NCBI RefSeq assembly: GCF_019925205.1
Contig: NC_083560.1
Coordinates: 98,422,083 to 98,486,082 of the forward strand
DNA length: 64,000 nt
Reading direction: 5' to 3'
Origin: Metopolophium dirhodum
Lineage: Eukaryota > Arthropoda > Insecta > Hemiptera > Aphididae
The notes beneath the pieces are model-generated. The model did no database searches and was not told the origin of the DNA. It worked only from the letters and a program-made list of their open reading frames with translations. This document shows positions 23,201 through 34,056 of the stretch, one piece after another (positions within the stretch are counted from its first letter, which is position 1; every line of letters starts with the position of its first letter). Made by a program: the position numbers and the translations under genes.

Positions 23201-24032
23201 AGTTTAAAAGATGAAGAAATAAAAATAAAGGCAAATAATTTAGTTGAAGCCTATAAAACCGATTTAGAATCTTCATTTGTTAATGAGTTTTTGATTTTTA
23301 AGAGCTTTCGAGAAACTGGGATGTCTGTTAATGAAATGCTAATTAAACAAATAAATACCAAAATGGTAACAAGTTTTCCAAATGTAAACATTGCTTTTAG
23401 GATATATTTATCAATTTTTGGGACTTCGTGCGAAGGTGAAAGATCATTTTCAATTTTAAAGAGGGTTAAGAACTGGCAGCGGTCAACTATTGGACAAGAT
23501 AAATTATCATCATTATCGGTACTTGCAATTGAACACGAATTACTCCAAGACATCGATACCGAAAAAGTTATAGAATCATTTGCAAACAAAAAATATCGTA
23601 AAAAACATTTGTAACAATAAATTTATATTAAGACATATTCTACATAATACTGTTATTTTTAAATTGTTACAATAAATTATCTTGTTTTATATTTAAATAC
23701 AAAGAACAAAATGAAAAATGGTATAAAATAAGTTGTTTTGTATGGTTCCTGCAGTTTAATTTTAAATAATATATTTTGAGTAATGTAAAATGTATTTTTA
23801 GATGTGTTAAAATTGTCATTAGATAAAGTTATGATTATAAAGTTAATAATTGATTTTCAGGTTGTAAATATTTTTGATTTTAAAGACTTAAAACACTGCG
23901 AAAAACACTACCTCTCCCAAAAATTAGGTTTCTTAATCATTTAAATACTGAACACTACAGAACCGTATATTAGCACATGATGGGTAATAAAGAACTGTGC
24001 CTAGGGCCTACGATAGTGTTAATCCGGGTCTG
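20278..24032 (+). mobile_element. Complete hAT transposon, 8-bp TSD CCTATAAT
   Basis: It begins CAGGGCCGTATTACCC and ends with the imperfect inverse (GTTAATCCGGGTCTG). The 8-bp sequence CCTATAAT flanks both sides exactly (20270-20277 and 24033-24040), the diagnostic hAT duplication. Subterminal 'ctgtgcctagggcctacg' occurs at both ends in direct orientation (20312 and 23996). The single uninterrupted transposase gene and perfect duplication suggest a recent insertion. Length 3,755 bp. Confidence 0.95.
21059..23614 (+). CDS. hAT transposase, ZMYM1/DUF4371 type (851 aa)
   Basis: A single 851-codon exon, consistent with a complete cut-and-paste transposase. In order: a basic Lys-rich N-terminus; a TTF/BED-like zinc region near residues 150-260 ('SVYCYVCKIF', 'HEQSNDH'); a DUF4371/RNase H-like region containing 'ISIDSTPD' (~370) and 'QSYDNASNMSG' (~437), whose acidic residues are candidates for the catalytic Asp pair; 'CAAHSLNL'; and a C-terminal hAT dimerisation domain from ~770 ('SIFGTSCEGERSFSILKRVK'). 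Family members are often annotated 'zinc finger MYM-type protein 1-like'. No stop or frameshift is present, so this copy could be active. The start at 21059 gives the usual N-terminus. Confidence 0.92.
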   Translation: MSGDGYKRMHESGSTKRKKKEKRDLYISQQMGSMSKFIITQNRSNAGTSTNQIEISNKNQLINIMTDESKIEGNLLGSSPKKTEPNLTTPLNETTSVITESIPDKVKSNLTDLSNLKFSNDPAHWEINADLISYFSENIPIQNVDADLTVSARQFGKKMRYFRKEYFSRALGNGECVNRDWLIYSPSTGSVYCYVCKIFRHLQSSDKLTLVHQFESGFDDWKNINVRMETHEQSNDHFNSIKKMVDLQKCKKIDVELINQYNKEKMYWIQVLRRVIAVIKFLSSRGLAFRGDSEVFGCPKNGNYLGCLELLSNFDPFLEEHIKKFGNPGKGNISYMSSTICNEFIDILATTLNLKIVSEIKESIYFGISIDSTPDIAHIDQLTIIIRYTTIGQGKVVERFLGFVPIEQHDGKYLFNVLTKLLNDNNIDISNCRSQSYDNASNMSGIYSGVQALFREVNKLAEWVPCAAHSLNLVGSVTVECCTEAIKFFSVVQSIYTFLAASPQRWSIMLKNMKESVFVVKSLSETRWSARSDATKALSLNYEEIRQALIDISLSERQPPNAVNEAKSLVKKLNRLETVLMSNIWNDILQQINIVNKSLQTPGIEICTVVNLYNSLILCFKKMRSAEEFDLFEEKAKKRVSGLSDYSEMESRKRKHKVSINDGNAIDAVDQMSARDKFKTQTFYVIIDKLIVEMEKRKKAYLKLDERFNFLTNESLKDEEIKIKANNLVEAYKTDLESSFVNEFLIFKSFRETGMSVNEMLIKQINTKMVTSFPNVNIAFRIYLSIFGTSCEGERSFSILKRVKNWQRSTIGQDKLSSLSVLAIEHELLQDIDTEKVIESFANKKYRKKHL

Positions 24033-24040
24033 CCTATAAT

Positions 24041-25312
24041 AGATGTTAATAATATTAAAAAGAACCCGTGTTCTGTATGATTTAACTTGCCATATCTATG
24101 TAATAATCAACAAAAGAATAATACTTAATGGTGATATAAAATCTTATAAAATACGTGAGATCAAATATATATAATAATAATTAATACTTAATATACTTAA
24201 AATAATAAAACAAATAGAATAGGTACCTAGGTCCTTAAAGAACTTGTGTTAAATCAAATTATATTTTCATAATATATCGAATTCCCAACGCTTCCGGTAC
24301 GCTGTAAGTACAGTAAATTGTAGCTGTCATTGTCAATTTGCCATTGTAATCGTAATGAATGTGCTAAATTATATACAATTATTATATTATAAACGAAAAA
24401 CAGGTTTGATAATATTACTTAGGTAGTTAAGTGTTATATCTTATGATATCATTGTTATTAAAGTAATTTATTTTTACGATATGAATACAGTCTGTAAGTT
24501 TAATTAATTCTTACAACAAACATTGAATTCGAAAATAATATAGATTAAAAGTTTTTAAGTAACAACGAACGACATTATTAAATTACAACAATATAGGTAA
24601 CTACTAACTACAATAAAATTGTTATTCTTCCTTAAAGGGGGTGTGACTCGTTTTCACACACATATTTTAGGTTTAAATGATAAAGGTACAACTCGTTTGC
24701 GCACATTTACCTCTGAGCAGAACAGCACATTTCCCTTCTCACTTTATTATAGGCTTAGGACTATCTGTTTTTTACAGGCGTGAGTAAAAGTGTGCATGAC
24801 GTGTGTGTTTGTTCTGAATAAATATATAATTATACTATTAATAAGAAGTAATAGTAGTCTATTAATTGTAAAATTAAACTATTAAAAGACCATGACAGGA
24901 AAAAAAACAACTAGTTCTTAAAAAAAAATTCTTAACTAAAGAAAAATAGAAGTCCAAACTAAACTTGTCTACGGCTTTTGGGTAGCGAGTTATAGTCATT
25001 TAAAGTTAGCACGTGACGTCATAGAATCTAATCTCGCTGCGGCTGCAGTATGGCTCGTACGTACGTCGCGCGTCGTACATATTATTATTTCGCATAATAT
25101 TATTACATAATATTATTATTTTGGGTTTGATATTTTTGTGTACAAAAATAATTACGTGCTACATAATATTTATTTTATTTTTAGTTCTTACTGATAAAAC
25201 GGGTTTTTGTCGTTTTTTTCTAGGACTGGATTAGTATTTATTATTTTAGTATTGTTCTGTGTTTCTTTGAGTGTACTTGAAAATAAATTACGATTGTGGT
25301 TGACTTATCAAT
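24041..25312. other. Non-coding; possible left end of the P2X7/Kolobok element
   Basis: AT-rich. TTAA at 24632-24635 is followed by AGGGGGTGTGACTCG, which could be a Kolobok-type (TTAA) terminus, but no matching right end was found. 'aactcgtttgcgcaca' at 24690-24705 recurs inverted at 43830-43845. 24980-25080 is a GC-richer patch upstream of the P2X7-C-like gene and may contain its promoter. Confidence 0.35.
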
Positions 25313-25910
25313 ATGACCTCACCATATCAATTTGAACCAACGAAATCAGATTTCTGTGATGACTATGATTCTTTTAATACTAACCATAATGAATTTAGCC
25401 AATGCTTTGGTAGATCATTGCTTCAAATAAATAATTGGTGTGATTGTCAAAAATGCACAATATTACCATCGGATCGCAAGTGTATTTGCTGTTCGGAAAT
25501 AGACATTTAAAATAAATTACGTGGTAAATATAAATGTGTGATAGAAAACCCATCGTTTTCGAAATTAATAATGGATGAAGAAGTTATTGACATCACTCGA
25601 AAACAAATCATTTCCAAAACAAAAAATAAGGGAAAAAAGAAGTTATTGTGCAATACTATCCTGGAAAATAAAACGAGAACATATCTGTGCTACAAACAAT
25701 TTGTTTTCTGGGCAAATGAATGGACACATATAGGAAAAGGTAAATTAAATAACTTTTTTTCAAATTTAATAAAAGTATTTATTAGATTATTTACTTGATT
25801 TAGGAAATCGAGTTGTAATCCCAGCATGTGTAATAAATGTAATTCGTACAAAGTATGCCGAAGAAGATGGACAATACACTGGTTTTAAAAACTCAAAAAT
25901 ACCATATTAA
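25313..25910 (+). pseudogene. P2X7-receptor C-terminal-like zinc domain protein (one in-frame stop)
   Basis: Exon 25313-25739 and exon 25804-25910 join across a 64-nt intron. The translation carries the Cys-rich signature of the P2RX7 intracellular C-terminal (ballast) domain: 'WCDCQKC', 'CICCSEI', then 'RTYLCYKQFVFWANEWTHIG', and after splicing 'NRVVIPACVINVIR' and 'YTGFKNSKIPY' to a natural stop. A single TAA at 25508-25510 interrupts the otherwise open frame. Stand-alone P2RX7-C-like proteins are abundant in invertebrate genomes and often accompany transposons. Here it converges on a Kolobok-like transposase 185 bp away, suggesting both belonged to one element. Function is unknown. No transmembrane segments are present, so it is not an ion channel. 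Confidence 0.78.
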
Positions 25911-26094
25911 AAATAAATTAAAATTACGAATAATCTGTAATTAATTATATTTTATTTATGAAAAAGTATACACCTTGATACTCAAATAATATTGTATACA
26001 ACTAAAAGATAACTAGCCTGATTACAATAAAGTACAATAAAGTTTGATAAAAATACTTATTTTATTTATTAGAAAATCTTAAATATTTTTTTTT

Positions 26095-27700
26095 TCACGC
26101 ATTTCGACTAAATCTGGTTTCGGTAAAAGAACGATATTTTGTGGATACATTTTCAGAGATATTCATAGGTTCTAAGATATTTTCTTTTGACAATTCTTCA
26201 ATCTTATTCATAATTTGTTTCTTTGATCGTTCGTAAGTATTTTTTAATGTGTATTTTCGAAGAGATTTCGAAAAAAACATTTTATTACCAATTATGATTT
26301 TGCCTGTGTTATAATTATGATCTAGTATTACTAAAATGGAACGTAAATACATACCATTATATTTTAAATGTATGCGCTTCGGCATATATTTTAGTCGTAC
26401 ATTGTGGTAAGATTCTAACCGACCCGTATGAACAAAATGTTTTGCCTGTTCCAAATCTTTCATAAAATCTTTCGCTGTAAAAATTTTTTTTAACGCAAAG
26501 AATGATTCACTCAGAGGGTTAATCCATAATTTTTCATTTGATTCTTTTTCTGATATTGACTCATGTTCACGCCGTTTTATTTCTCCACTCGTTTCCCATT
26601 CGTGTTCATTACTAATATGATGTAAAACTGATAAAAAATGTTCAACCAATATTTTACTATTCCTTGGCAAGTTTGCGCCGACCACCATAAATGGTTGTTA
26701 ATACTAGATTTCCATAAAAAAAACATCTGGATGTTTCTTTTCTAATGTTTTTAATCTCTTCATTAAACTTTTTGTTAAGTGCCATATATCAAACTCATGT
26801 TCAATCTCAGGGTGCTGTGTTCGTAAATAATACCATATACCATTATGCCTATCGGATAAAAATAATTTAATCTTCATATTTTCTTCTCTAGTTAAATTTT
26901 CTAATAATAATTCACACGCTTTTCTTTCGAGATCACCTTGAAACATACCTTTTTGTACGAGCTTAAAATCAATTATTTTACTTGTGTGTAGATCCATAAT
27001 TGAATATGTGCAATATTTTGCGTAAAATCCAGGCGAATCAAACTGTCCATCACCCGATAACCAAATATCGGAATTTTTTAGTAATTCTAAGTTTTTTTTT
27101 TTCTATGGTCATCCCAAACTTCGCAAATAACCCGGCCCGTATAATATTTTATTATATTGTCATAAACTGGCCGAGAAAAAAACGACAAGTTAAGCGACTG
27201 ACAAAATGCCGTCATTTGGGTAAAAAGTACACCCGATAACATAAGTGCTGAACCAATTAAAATATTACCTTGAGGACGACGTCCTATTTTCTTTTTTGCG
27301 ATGACCATTGTAATTTATGACCTTTATTACAGACTGTCGTAATAAACAGTAAAGCACCTTGTGTAAACTATGTTTTTGATATTATTTTACTGCTACATTG
27401 ACGAAAATGAATAAAAAGTTCAGATAAACAATCCCAAAAAACTATAAAACTTGCATTACTATCTACCTTTTCTAGTGAATGTGTTATAGCGCTAACATAA
27501 TCGAGCTGCTCTTCATCTTTTCCATAAGTTGTTTCTGATTCGTCATCTGTAGAGCTAATATCAGATGGAAAATCGAATGATTCGGTAGCATCAGTATTTG
27601 TTTCATTATCCATATCACACTGTATACCTTTATCGTTCTTATTTTCGACATTTGAATTAATCAGATACTCTTCACTATTTTGTTCTTGACAATTATTCAT
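26095..27700 (-). pseudogene. Kolobok-like transposase relic
   Basis: Read on the minus strand from 27700: an acidic N-terminal region (27700-27368) ending 'SFIVFWDCLSELFIHF', then 'CNKGHKLQWSSQKRK' and 'GRRPQGNILIGSALMLSG' (27345-27087), then 'MDLHTSKIIDFKLVQKG', 'KLFLSDRHNGIWYYL' and 'EHEFDIWHLTKSLMKRL' (26997-26704), then 'AKHFVHTGRLESYHNVRLKY' (26688-26095). The order C-x2-GH...W-x-SQ, first Asp in 'IMDLHT', second Asp in 'SDRH', 'FDxWHLTK' and a late Glu in 'GRLESYHN' fits Kolobok-type DDE transposases. Frame changes between blocks (about 27300, 27000 and 26700) mark decay. No THAP domain is visible upstream, where MULE sequence begins. Confidence 0.72.
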
Positions 27701-27874
27701 ACATATAATATTAGTTGATGTTAATGGTAGTAATTTTACTTTTTTTGGTGTACTGGTGTACTATCTCAATAATTGTCTTCTTACAGTTTTATGCGCATTA
27801 TGCGCAGCTTTTTCAAAGTCTACATGAAAATTGCTTAAATGTATTATATTACCAGTAATTTGAATACATATATT

Positions 27875-28300
27875 TTATAACGTATTCCACATATTGATGT
27901 AAGTATCAGTATGTTTGTTACTTAAAAAACAAAACGCCACAGGAACATAAAAATTGTTTGTATATACGTTTAAGTATAAAGTTGAACAAAATATTTTGGA
28001 GCGAATGAAAATGTCCCAATTTTTTTTTACATATAAATATAAATATATTTTCATCATCACTAACAAAACAAAATGTATTACCTTTGTAAGTAAGATTATG
28101 CTGAACATCAATTAATTGTTTTTAACATCGTCTAAAGATTTTGGTATGATTGGAAAGGATTTTTTTCGTTTTTCATATATGGATCTTCGAATGAATTTCA
28201 TATCGCTATATTGAAGATGTTCGGAGTTTTCAGTGTTTTGCAGTTCCCGGCGTATAAGTGTATTTGGTTTAAAATCCTCTTCGGAAATATCCTCTTTAAA
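27875..28300 (-). pseudogene. MULE transposase fragment
   Basis: Minus strand: 'LQYSDMKFIRRSIYEKRKKS' and 'FPIIPKSLDDVKNN' (28300-28115), then 'DVQHNLTYKGNTFCF', and in a shifted frame 'NFYVPVAFCFLSNKHTDTY' (about 27930-27890). These are consecutive FLYWCH-MULE segments: the R-x-R-R-x-x-x-P-x-x-P linker, the YKG-x-x-F strand and the 'YVPVxFxxLSNKxxxTY' block after the first catalytic Asp. The catalytic 'DGTFK' itself is degraded. The fragment abuts and truncates the hAT relic on its right. Confidence 0.65.
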
Positions 28301-28349
28301 ATAAAAATATGTTAAAATGTATTTATCATTAATATATACTATATACCTA

Positions 28350-29960
28350 CCTGACCCATAGAATTTCTTAAGTAAGTTTTAAGTCTTTTTAATGTCGAGA
28401 ACGTTCTTTCAGGGGTAGCCGTGGAAACGGGCAATGGCAAAGAAAGCATAACATATGGTAGTAATTCAGAGAAATCATTCACTGAATCATATCTTTGAAT
28501 CCACCTAGTTGCACCGTCTTTTTAATTTTTTAATTTTTAAATCTGCATTTTCTTGTTCAATAACATTATATATGACAGCACTTCGTCTGGGCGTATTAAA
28601 AAAAGTATACATTTTTTCAATAACTCCTAAACAATTTCTTATTTGTTGTAAATCACTGGCTGTTGAAACTGCGAGATTTAGTGAATGAGCAGCAAAACGT
28701 ACATATACAGCTTTAGGATATTGAGTTTGAACATATGATTGTACACCTCGACATTTTCCACTCATATTACTGGCTCCATCATAACCCTATCCTATTAAGT
28801 ACTGACAATCCAAGCCACACTCAATTAAACCTGATGAAATAGTTTAAAATGTATAGGTGTTTATAACTATACTTTAACTATTCTTATACAAATTTGTATT
28901 TATTATTTATTACCATTTAGTATTGCAGAAGATAAATGACTACCAGTTAAGTTTTCTAATTCAATAAACTTAAGAAAATCTTCATTTAAATTACCATCTT
29001 CATCAATATATCGCACACATAAGGTCAACTGTTCTGATGTAGAAATATCTGTAGTCTCGTCGGCTAAAATTGAAAAGCACTTACTTTCATTAACTTTAGA
29101 TACTATTTGTTTTAATATTTTATTATTGCATATTTCTATAATCTGATTTTGAATGCCATGGCTTAAATATTTGATGTGTTGTTTTTCATTCTCTAATATA
29201 CTTCTTAAAAATTCATCTCCTTTAGCTCTATACTTCAAAATAGAAAGGAAATTTCCAATATTATTGCTGTCATCTAAACAATTTGAAATGCATATTATAA
29301 AATTGTAATAAAACCACAGTGTATGTAATAATATACACTAACCATCATTCACACTCAATGTTTTATTTGTTTCTCCCCTGTGACCACGTAAAGCTAATTC
29401 TTGTCTACCACACATTATGATACATTCAACTATAGGAATTAAATGTTTTCTGTTTTCTTTTATTTGAAGTCTCCTAAAAAAAAAAATATTTAATTAATTT
29501 TGAATTAATACATATACTAATAAGAATATTATACAAACCTATCATTGTCTATTCGTTCAATTATGCTTTTCTCTCTTTTCTCTAATATGTTTAGAAAATG
29601 TTCTGCATCTAATGTAGCATTTATATGATAAGGTAATTTACTATGATCTTGAAACACCTAAAATTTTCAGTGCAAATAATGGTTTAAATAAATATTTCCA
29701 AAATATACAATATTTTTATTTTAATAACCTCTTTAGCTTTTTTCCAATTATTAAATTCTTGCAATACAAGCTTGCCAAGGGGTTGTTTTAAAGCACCACC
29801 AGTTTTTGAAAATATAACACATTTTTGACAAAATGCACCACTTAATTTCTGAGTACACGAGCCAAGGAAATTCATCAAACCATTTTGCTTGGAACCTTAA
29901 ACCTCTTTTTTTATTATGCTCTAATATGGGATACTTGTACATCTTTGGTGGTACCCAAAC
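28350..29960 (-). pseudogene. hAT transposase relic (ZMYM1/DUF4371 type), middle and C-terminal parts
   Basis: Minus-strand pieces in gene order: 29960-29690 with a TTF-type zinc region ('FDEFPWLVYS' then, shifted, 'GAFCQKCVIFSKTGGALKQP'); small exons around 29640-29460; 29238-28903 with 'CFSILADETTDISTSEQLTL' (first catalytic Asp region); 28765-28505 with 'MSGKCRGVQSYVQ' and 'AAHSLNLAVS'; 28510-28370 with the dimerisation block 'LPVSTATPERTFSTLKRLKT'. The end is lost where MULE sequence starts. Its two N-terminal exons are at 33582-34056, beyond an inserted Helitron. Frameshifts in the zinc region and gaps make it inactive. Confidence 0.8.
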
Positions 29961-30260
29961 ATTTTAAAGCACCTATACATTATAATATTATATATTATAT
30001 ACTAGCCGACCCGTCACAGCTTCGCCCGTGATTGGTTGTTTATTTTGCCTTCGGACCATGATATGTAGAATTTTTTATTCAAATATTATTGTTTAATGTG
30101 ATCGGCAAGTAAATATAAAAAACGGTTAATGAAAACGGATTGAAATTTTTCTAGCGTTATAAATGATAAAAATAAATACAGATAAAAAAGAAATAATTTA
30201 TGGTTGATAAAGAATTTGATTGAAGTTGATGAAGAAAAAAAAACAATTAAAATAAGAATT

Positions 30261-32745
30261 TTATAAGACTTCTGAGTATATGATGTTTTTTGTTATATTT
30301 CCTGTTGAAATTAAAGTCATAAGATGATTCGGGTCTCCAGTTCGAGAAAATGCCACGTATAATTGCCCATGTGAAAAGCACTCTGTACGAAGATCTACGC
30401 CAACGTACTTGAATGTTTGACCTTGTGCTTTGTTTATGGTAATCGCAAAAGAAACTTTAACTGGGAATTGAAGCCGTTTGAAAGAAAACGGCAAGTCAGA
30501 GGGAATCATGGGAATTCTTGGAATAAATGCAATTTCTCCTTTCGCTGGCCCTGTAAGAATTACGGCTTCTATAATATTATTTCGCAACGATTTTATTTGT
30601 AATTTTGTATCGTTACATAAGTTCGGTGGTTGAAGATTACGTAATAATGTAATTGGAGCACCAATTTTTAATTTTAGTTTATGAGGAGGAAATCCCGAAG
30701 AAGAAAGAGAATTAAGAAATTCTTGTGGATAATGAATAGCATCATCTGTTGATGTAACTGTATCAATAGATAGACATTCACGTGAGTGTCCATCGAATTT
30801 TAGAAGGATGATATCATTAATTTCTTCTGCTGTTACATTTCTTGGAGAGATAATAGCTCTTTCACATAACCACTGATAAGATTTATTGGACAGATTAAAA
30901 ATGTCAGGATAAACTGTAGAAATCAACTCTTCCACGTTATTGACCACCCGTCCAATCGTGTGATCGACAGAAATGTAACCATTTTCATTTTCTAAGGTTC
31001 CATTTCCAATTTTCAACAACTGTGCTGGAAAAATATCGTCCCCTCCGCATAAATAAACTCTCATGTTTGTTCGCAAATAAAGTTTTTCAACATAGTTCCA
31101 TATAGGGGAAGATTTTAAGCAAGCATTAATGACATCAGCTCGAGTACCTTTAGGGATTACTGGTAAGGTTTGACGGAAATCACCAGCGAAAACAAATGTT
31201 ATGCCACCCATAAACTTATTATTACACCTAAGATCTTTTAATGTTCGATCAATTGCTTCGATATGTGATCTGTGACTCATTGTACACTCATCCCACTCAA
31301 CGAATGAGGTTTCTTGAAGAATTTTTCCAAGAGGGCCATTTTTACGAATCGGACAAACGTATTCAGTATCAAATAATACATTTAACGGTAACTTGAAAGT
31401 CGAGTGAGCAGTTCTGCCGCCACTAAGGAGAGTTGCTGCTATACCAGATGAAGCTACTGCTAATGCAACTTTACCTGAGGATCTAATTTGAGCCAACAAC
31501 AAATTAATTAGGAATGTTTTTCCTGTACCACCCGGAGCATCTAAAAAAAAAACTCTTCCTTGATGATTCATTACGCTTTCTGTAATAACATTAACAGCAT
31601 ATTTTTGATCATTTACTAATTTTGGTAAATTGATTTCTACAAATTCTTGTAATCGGTTATTATCGTAAGAACGCAAAATTGAGAATTCAAAAGGATCAGA
31701 TGCATTATCATTTCGAACAGGTGAGTTCATTCCAAATTCAGTTAAATATTTTTCAGACAGACAAACAACTTTATCTTCTATTTCAATCAAACCTCTATTA
31801 AATATTTCATCAGAAAAAGTAAATTGCAAGTCATTTAATCGAGTGCGCTCTGTATGAAGAATATCTTCACAAAAATCATTTCTGAACTGTTCCCACAAAG
31901 ATTGAGGTTCAGACGGTTGGCAGAAAACTATGATTATTGCGAATAATTCTCTTAATTTTGAAGGACTTTCTGAAAGAGTTGCCTCCGCTAGAGTATTTTT
32001 CCATTGCTCGTCATTTTCTAACAGGCCCAAGAGCAAAACAGGTAGCTTTAAAAGTCGCGTGAATGACTCCATCAAAGGCCTTCAAGCTTTCAAATGAAGT
32101 AGGACCTTGTACATAATTTAGTAACAATCTTAAATGGAAGCACTCACTTTGATTTGGGTGAATCGTGTAAATTCTACCAATGGCAGTGTCCATTTTTATT
32201 CCTGGCCAACCGGGAACATCTTTTCCCCGTCTTCTCTTTAACCAGCCTCTGCTATTATCCCAGGTGTAATAAGAAGGAACTTCATGATAGAACAGTGTTT
32301 TCGCAAAATTATCATGTGAACACAGTTCAAAAAATGCAATTAGTGTCGTTTTTCTTGGATTTTCAATAACTTGATGAAGATTATTAGCATTAAAGAAAAC
32401 ACGCTGTCCATTTTCTAGATGAACAGCCAAGTGCTGAACTATCGGATCTCTATCATGGATTTCAAAATTGAAAATTCTCCAAAACGCTTCAGAAGTACAT
32501 ATATATCGACCATTCAAATAATTTGTAATCGCATCGTTTTTACGATTAACAGAAAAAGTAGCTCTATCTGATCCTTTATTAATATATTTACATATGTATT
32601 TTATCGCTTTAACCGAATGACAGTATTCTACGTTAATATGCGCATTAAAGCACCTAGATAGTATATAGTATAGCACTGGACAATACGGTACAACAGAGAT
32701 TATAACAGGTAGTAAAAAAAAAATCCGAGTTGCGGTCGGGATCAA
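30261..32745 (-). pseudogene. Helitron Rep-helicase polyprotein, C-terminal half (PIF1 helicase)
   Basis: Two overlapping frames on the minus strand. 32745-32011 encodes the linker region ('FNAHINVEYCHSVKAIKYIC', 'RIYTIHPNQSECFHLRLLL'). 32075-30261 (604 codons) encodes an SF1B PIF1-like helicase: Walker A 'DAPGGTGKTF', Walker B-like 'FVEWDECTM', 'FAGDFRQTLPV', 'LRTNMR', and the C-terminal motif 'FAITINKAQGQT' with 'VAFSRTGDP'. The helicase would unwind DNA during rolling-circle transposition. The frames join across one extra G in the G run near 32028, so the ancestral protein was one ORF. The HUH nuclease is absent, so the copy is non-autonomous. The helicase frame itself has no stop. Confidence 0.9.
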
Positions 32746-32769
32746 AACAGGTTAAATATCAAAATATGT

Positions 32770-33438
32770 AAAAATCCTAGTTGCGGTAAAAAAATATGAT
32801 TAATAATTATTATGTTTTAAATATTGTCATAGTTACATATTATTATGCTAAATACAAAAATAAAATCTATACTATATATAAAATTGTAAGGGTTTTTCTT
32901 CGACCGCGCTAACCGAGAAAACTACTGGACCGATTTGGCTGAAATTTTTTTTGGCTGAAACCCGAAACTCTGCTGAAGGTTATAGTACCACTTTTGTCAG
33001 TAAAAAAGTTCATAAAAGTTCATAAAAAATTAAAAACAATTGTACCTATATTGTGCGTTACGTATTTTGACCGTTTTATTTTTGTATTTAGCATAATAAT
33101 ATGTAACTATGACAATATTTAAAACATAATAATTAAAAATCCTAGTTGCGGTAAAAAAATATGATTAATAATTATTATGTTTTAAATATTGTCATAGTTA
33201 CATATTATTATGCTAAATACAAAAATAAAACGGTCAAAATACGTAACGCACAATATAGGTACAATTGTTTTTAATTTTTTATGAACTTTTATGAACTTTT
33301 TTACTGACAAAAGTGGTACTATAACCTTCAGCAGAGTTTCGGGTTTCAGCCAAAAAAAATTTCAGCCAAATCGGTCCAGTAGTTTTCTCGGTTAGCGCGG
33401 TCGAAGAAAAACCCTTACAATTTTATATATAGTATAGA
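32770..33438. repeat. 270-bp inverted repeat of the Helitron 5' end flanked by a 96-bp direct repeat
   Basis: Arm A 32866-33135 and arm B 33169-33438 are reverse complements over 270 bp around a 33-bp spacer. I found no mismatch by eye. Both arms start with the Helitron 5' terminus TCTATACTATAT. In addition 32770-32865 is repeated directly at 33135-33230 (96 bp, offset 365), so the inverted copy sits between direct repeats. Confidence 0.93.
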
Positions 33439-33581
33439 TTATATTAATTAATCATAATTGCATGTACCTATATACAAGCCATAATTTACAATAGGCATGT
33501 GCACAATTAATAGCATTAGTAAAATAAATGTTTAAATTAAATGTAAATTGTTATAGCAAATATATCTATTAATTAACTTAC

Positions 33582-34056
33582 CTCTACTTTTTCTTCATCA
33601 TTTAAATTGCGATCAATAAATAAAGCAATGTCATTATTTCTTATTGTTATACCAGAGTTGGTCAAGCAATTTGTTTTAGTCTTGCAGAAAGAAGTGAGTA
33701 ATAAATAATATTATATACAAAGTGTAGTACATATTACAATACTACTGAACTGTAAGCGCTCAAGATAATAAAATTAATTTTAAGAAGTGTCAATCGAAAA
33801 ATCAAGGCAAAGGAAAGCTAGAAAAATAACTATATTAAATTGAAAAATAAAATAAAAAATAACTTACATTTGTATCTCCATTGCTTATTTTTTCTTCATT
33901 AGGCTGTTGCTTTTCAGTAACATGAATTTTCATGGGTTTAGGATTACCTGATTTAGTCACATCAGAACCTAGTGAATTATCTGCCCGTGGTGGTGAATTT
34001 TAAATTTTTCTTTTTAAAAATTGTAATATTGATACATTTTTATTAGAAGTATCCAT
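33582..34056 (-). pseudogene. N-terminal exons of the hAT relic (continued at 28.35-29.96 kb)
   Basis: Exon 34056-33868 starts ATG ('MDTSNKNVSILQFLKRKI'), then has one in-frame TAA, then stays open to a GTAAG donor. Exon 33680-33582 ('SGITIRNNDIALFIDRNLND') is bounded by AG and GTAAG. Both are phase 0. A K-rich 'I-x-x-FL/FK' start followed by Pro/Ser-rich sequence is typical of ZMYM1-like hAT transposases, and the next expected domain (the zinc region) lies on the same strand just past the Helitron. Pairing with it is inference. Confidence 0.6.

Larger units (their letters stand above)
30001..33438 (-). mobile_element. Helitron with deleted Rep region, inserted in a hAT intron
   Basis: On the minus strand the 5' terminus is TCTATACTATATATAAAA, beginning at 33438 with a preceding A. 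The 3' terminus is CTAGT at 30005-30001, preceded by an imperfect hairpin ('tcacgggcgaagctgtga'). TC...CTRRT ends, a 3' hairpin and a PIF1-like helicase define a Helitron. The HUH nuclease (Rep) half is missing. The 5' ~300 bp are joined almost directly to the Rep-helicase linker at 32745, and the 5' end carries a 270-bp inverted duplication. The flank after CTAGT is A rather than the usual T. Confidence 0.85.
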
